DNA of 64,000 nucleotides from Megalopta genalis (Eukaryota; Arthropoda; Insecta; Hymenoptera; Halictidae): positions 23,131,375 through 23,195,374 of the forward strand of contig NC_135019.1 in assembly GCF_051020955.1 (NCBI RefSeq), read 5' to 3'. The notes below the pieces were generated by a model, which was not told where the DNA came from, did no database searches, and saw only the letters and a program-made list of their open reading frames with translations. Shown here piece by piece: positions 61,751-64,000 of the stretch; the first letter of the stretch is position 1; every line of letters starts with the position of its first letter. The translations under genes were made by a program, and so were the position numbers.

Positions 61751-63662
61751 TATTTTGTTTATAAGAGTTTGCAATTAAAGATTGAAGAAATATATCAACA
61801 GCTCTTACACGTTTATAAAACACAAGGATAAAATTGTACCATAAGTCTATCGATTCATATATTCACTCTGCGAAACTGACATACACACGTCGTATTAATA
61901 TTAACTGTCACAGTAGGTCACGTGGGAGAACAGAGTGATTTTCTGTAGATACTTATCATTAATCGTGTTATCATGATGACCGTACAAATAGAATATGTCA
62001 CGCCGCTAATGATCATTGCAAGAGAATTGATTAATTTTCTTCAATTTCAGTTCAATAATGCGCCAGCAGTTCGATTTTGATCCCAAAAATTTTCTGATTA
62101 ATACAATTGCTCTCTGGTTCATGCAGTATCATTGTATAACAATAATTATACTACATAGATCCTTATGCAAAATGAAAATTTTTGAGCTGAATTGCATTAA
62201 ACACAGAAGTTAAGCATAAATTCATTTCTTCTCTTTATAGGATTTAATACTTACAAAATAATATGGCAGTGTTTCCAAATCCTTCCGAAGATTTTACTTT
62301 TTTATATTTGATTTACTCAGTCGTGTTATAAATTACAAAATTCAAAGTTTCATAATTACGTATTAAATATAATAATAATGAATACCGCTGTAAATGAGGT
62401 AACTAACGTATTCATTCAATAAACGTTGTTATTATTAGGTGGATTCAAAATCTTTTTGTAAAGGCATTGCTAATTGCACGTAACAACATTTTGTAAAGAA
62501 GTACAAAAGAAATTCGTGTACGCTGCCTCGGGGCACGAATCACGCGCGAGAAAGATACATATGAATTTCGTGCCGGTACTTGGTAGCATGCAGGTCGAAA
62601 GCGGTTAATAATCTCTGCGCCTCCTGACCAATTTAAATTCTTTGTACCTCTACCCTAATGCAATTTACAACAACTCTGTTGCAACACATCTTTTTTAACT
62701 TTTTTCCCTACCACGTTCTGCAGTCTTTTCCGTCCATTGTTATCCACAGTAAAAAATCTATTTTGAATGCATTAAGGAAATGTAAAAGTTCAATTCGCGT
62801 GCAGAATCTTGTCTAATAATATTATTCGATCGAACAGCCTTTTAGTTTTCTTCTATTTCAAACCTTTATAAAGATAATTTGTGTATAAGTATAATGTAAT
62901 TAATATACCTTGATATAATAATCTACTATACTACGATTAAATTAATGCATTTCCGTATAATAATTTATTTCAATCAAGTAATTTACTGTGTTACTTATTT
63001 GTCCATGCAGTAAACAAAAGTTGATTATATTGTTACATGGATAATACTAATACGACAATAGTTCTACAGTTTTTATTTTTTCGATTATTATGAAATTGCG
63101 GTAATTTTTTAAATTACTGTTGTTTTCAGTATGATCGATAAGACCTTCCACCGTTTAGTACGGTTCATTAGACCGTTGATGGAAACTTCAATGCTTCCAG
63201 GAGGATGATGAGTTTACTTAGAGTTGTCAAAGAAAACCCGGATACTGATTAAAATTATAATTGGTATGAAAACAGACTCGGTTAAAACGAATTAATCTCT
63301 TCCTTGAAATTAATGCGTCTCTACGTACGAAACCCACATGTAGGACGCAATTTTCATTTTACAGAGGAGAACAGAGTCTGAGCTAGGAACCGACTGCATT
63401 TTAATGGCAACTCATTTATCTTAATTTTAAATCTGTTCCAGTTTTCGCAGTTTATGAATATATATGGGACCGGACCAACAAAAATGTTTAATTTCTTCGT
63501 ATCAAGCTTACGAAAATTGCAATTGAGCCGATTTATCAGCAAGCATTCACGAATTCGATTCTCCTAATTCAATCTGTCAATAATTTTGGATCTTCGATAA
63601 AACTTTTTTCCGAATCGACCACAAATAAAATTATATGATTTTTCAGAATGTACGTATTTTTA

Positions 63663-63822
63663 TATGGACGGTTCGGAAGCTAACCAACCGTAAGTCGACT
63701 TTTCTTTGAAAATGAGTTACGCAGTGCAAACAACGTTTTAATTATAGGATCTGTCGGTCGTAAATCAAGCTAGTTGATTTCTTCAGAAATAAACAACAGA
63801 TAGCAGCACTTATATTAACTAG
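63663..63822 (+). repeat. Dispersed repeat shared with 60397-60553
   Basis: 'atggacggttcggaagctaa', 'tcgacttttctttgaaaatg' and 'gttgatttcttcagaaataa' follow the order of the first copy. Confidence 0.65.
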
Positions 63823-64000
63823 ACAAAACTGTTTCAGAGAGAATTGTTTTTTCTAGAAGAACATTGACTTTTTATATCGTTTCTCTCTCCTTGTTAAGTT
63901 CATCTGCACATCTTATAATAGAAATTGTGCTTCGCATCCGACAGCGGTCTAGTTAAATTTTTACACATAAAATTTACAGCTAATTTGTAAAATTCTTATT

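Larger units (their letters stand above)
39706..64000. other. 24 kb upstream of the first recognised exon
   Basis: It should hold the intron leading to the unseen 5' exons of the collagen gene. Recognised content: a Tc1/Tc3-like remnant at 40231, MITEs at 41191, 47313, 49333, 54172, 56775, 60636 and 61062, Tigger-like sequence at 52650, a family C copy at 52981, and diverged repeats at 52205/54408 and 60397/63663. CpG-richer islands with no recognised genes lie at about 43500-43800, 49600-50150, 53340-54930, 57180-57720 and 58330-58650. Two weak candidate exons on the minus strand are listed separately. Confidence 0.5.

Noticed and set aside
1..64000. A bacterial-type defence or biosynthetic system
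   Set aside because: The window has introns, Tc1/mariner and hAT remnants and MITEs; there are no compact operons or ribosome binding sites.

Overview
This window looks like nuclear DNA of an arthropod, most likely an insect. It is AT-rich, has one gene split by very long introns, and is littered with palindromic MITEs and decayed Tc1/mariner copies. CpG-rich islands and elements ending in 'tacagtg(g)cccacaaa' or 'tacagggtgtccca' would suit Hymenoptera, but the order is an inference. No bacterial, phage or plasmid features are seen.

The only gene I can support is a collagen gene on the minus strand, read from high to low coordinates. Six exons at 39705-39616, 28591-28510, 27368-27274, 23218-23066, 22676-22479 and 850-481 have AG acceptors and GT donors, and their phases fit each other. 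Joined, they give about 328 residues, or 350 if the last exon runs on to the stop at 416-418. In order the product shows an acidic Ser-Gly region, an Asp/Glu- and Pro-rich linker, a short Lys-Gly-Asp collagen tract, a break with two cysteines and an N-glycosylation sequon, a middle collagen tract, a second break, and a long C-terminal tract of 33 triplets. No fibrillar C-propeptide, collagen IV NC1 or endostatin domain is visible. A membrane-associated (MACIT: types XIII/XXIII/XXV) or CG42342-type insect collagen is my best guess; a multiplexin (XV/XVIII) is the main alternative. The 5' end was not securely found: 39.7-64 kb holds only weak candidate exons.

The rest is intron or flank. Main repeats: seven copies of a TA-flanked hairpin MITE (family A); three copies of an inverted-repeat element ending 'acagggtg(t/c)ccca' (family B); four copies of a roughly 260-bp repeat (family C), one inside a larger inverted-repeat element that itself sits in a hAT-like element; a roughly 620-bp element with long inverted repeats (family D); three copies of a 'ttaacactaaacctacc' element (family E); several single MITEs; two pogo/Tigger-like remnants; two broken Tc1-type transposase genes at 16 kb and 40-41 kb, each directly followed by a MITE; a 13-bp minisatellite; and (AG)n and (TA)n tracts. 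I found no tRNA, rRNA or CRISPR array, and no convincing new functional system. The most interesting points are the architecture of the collagen and the nested, recurrent palindromic MITEs in its introns.
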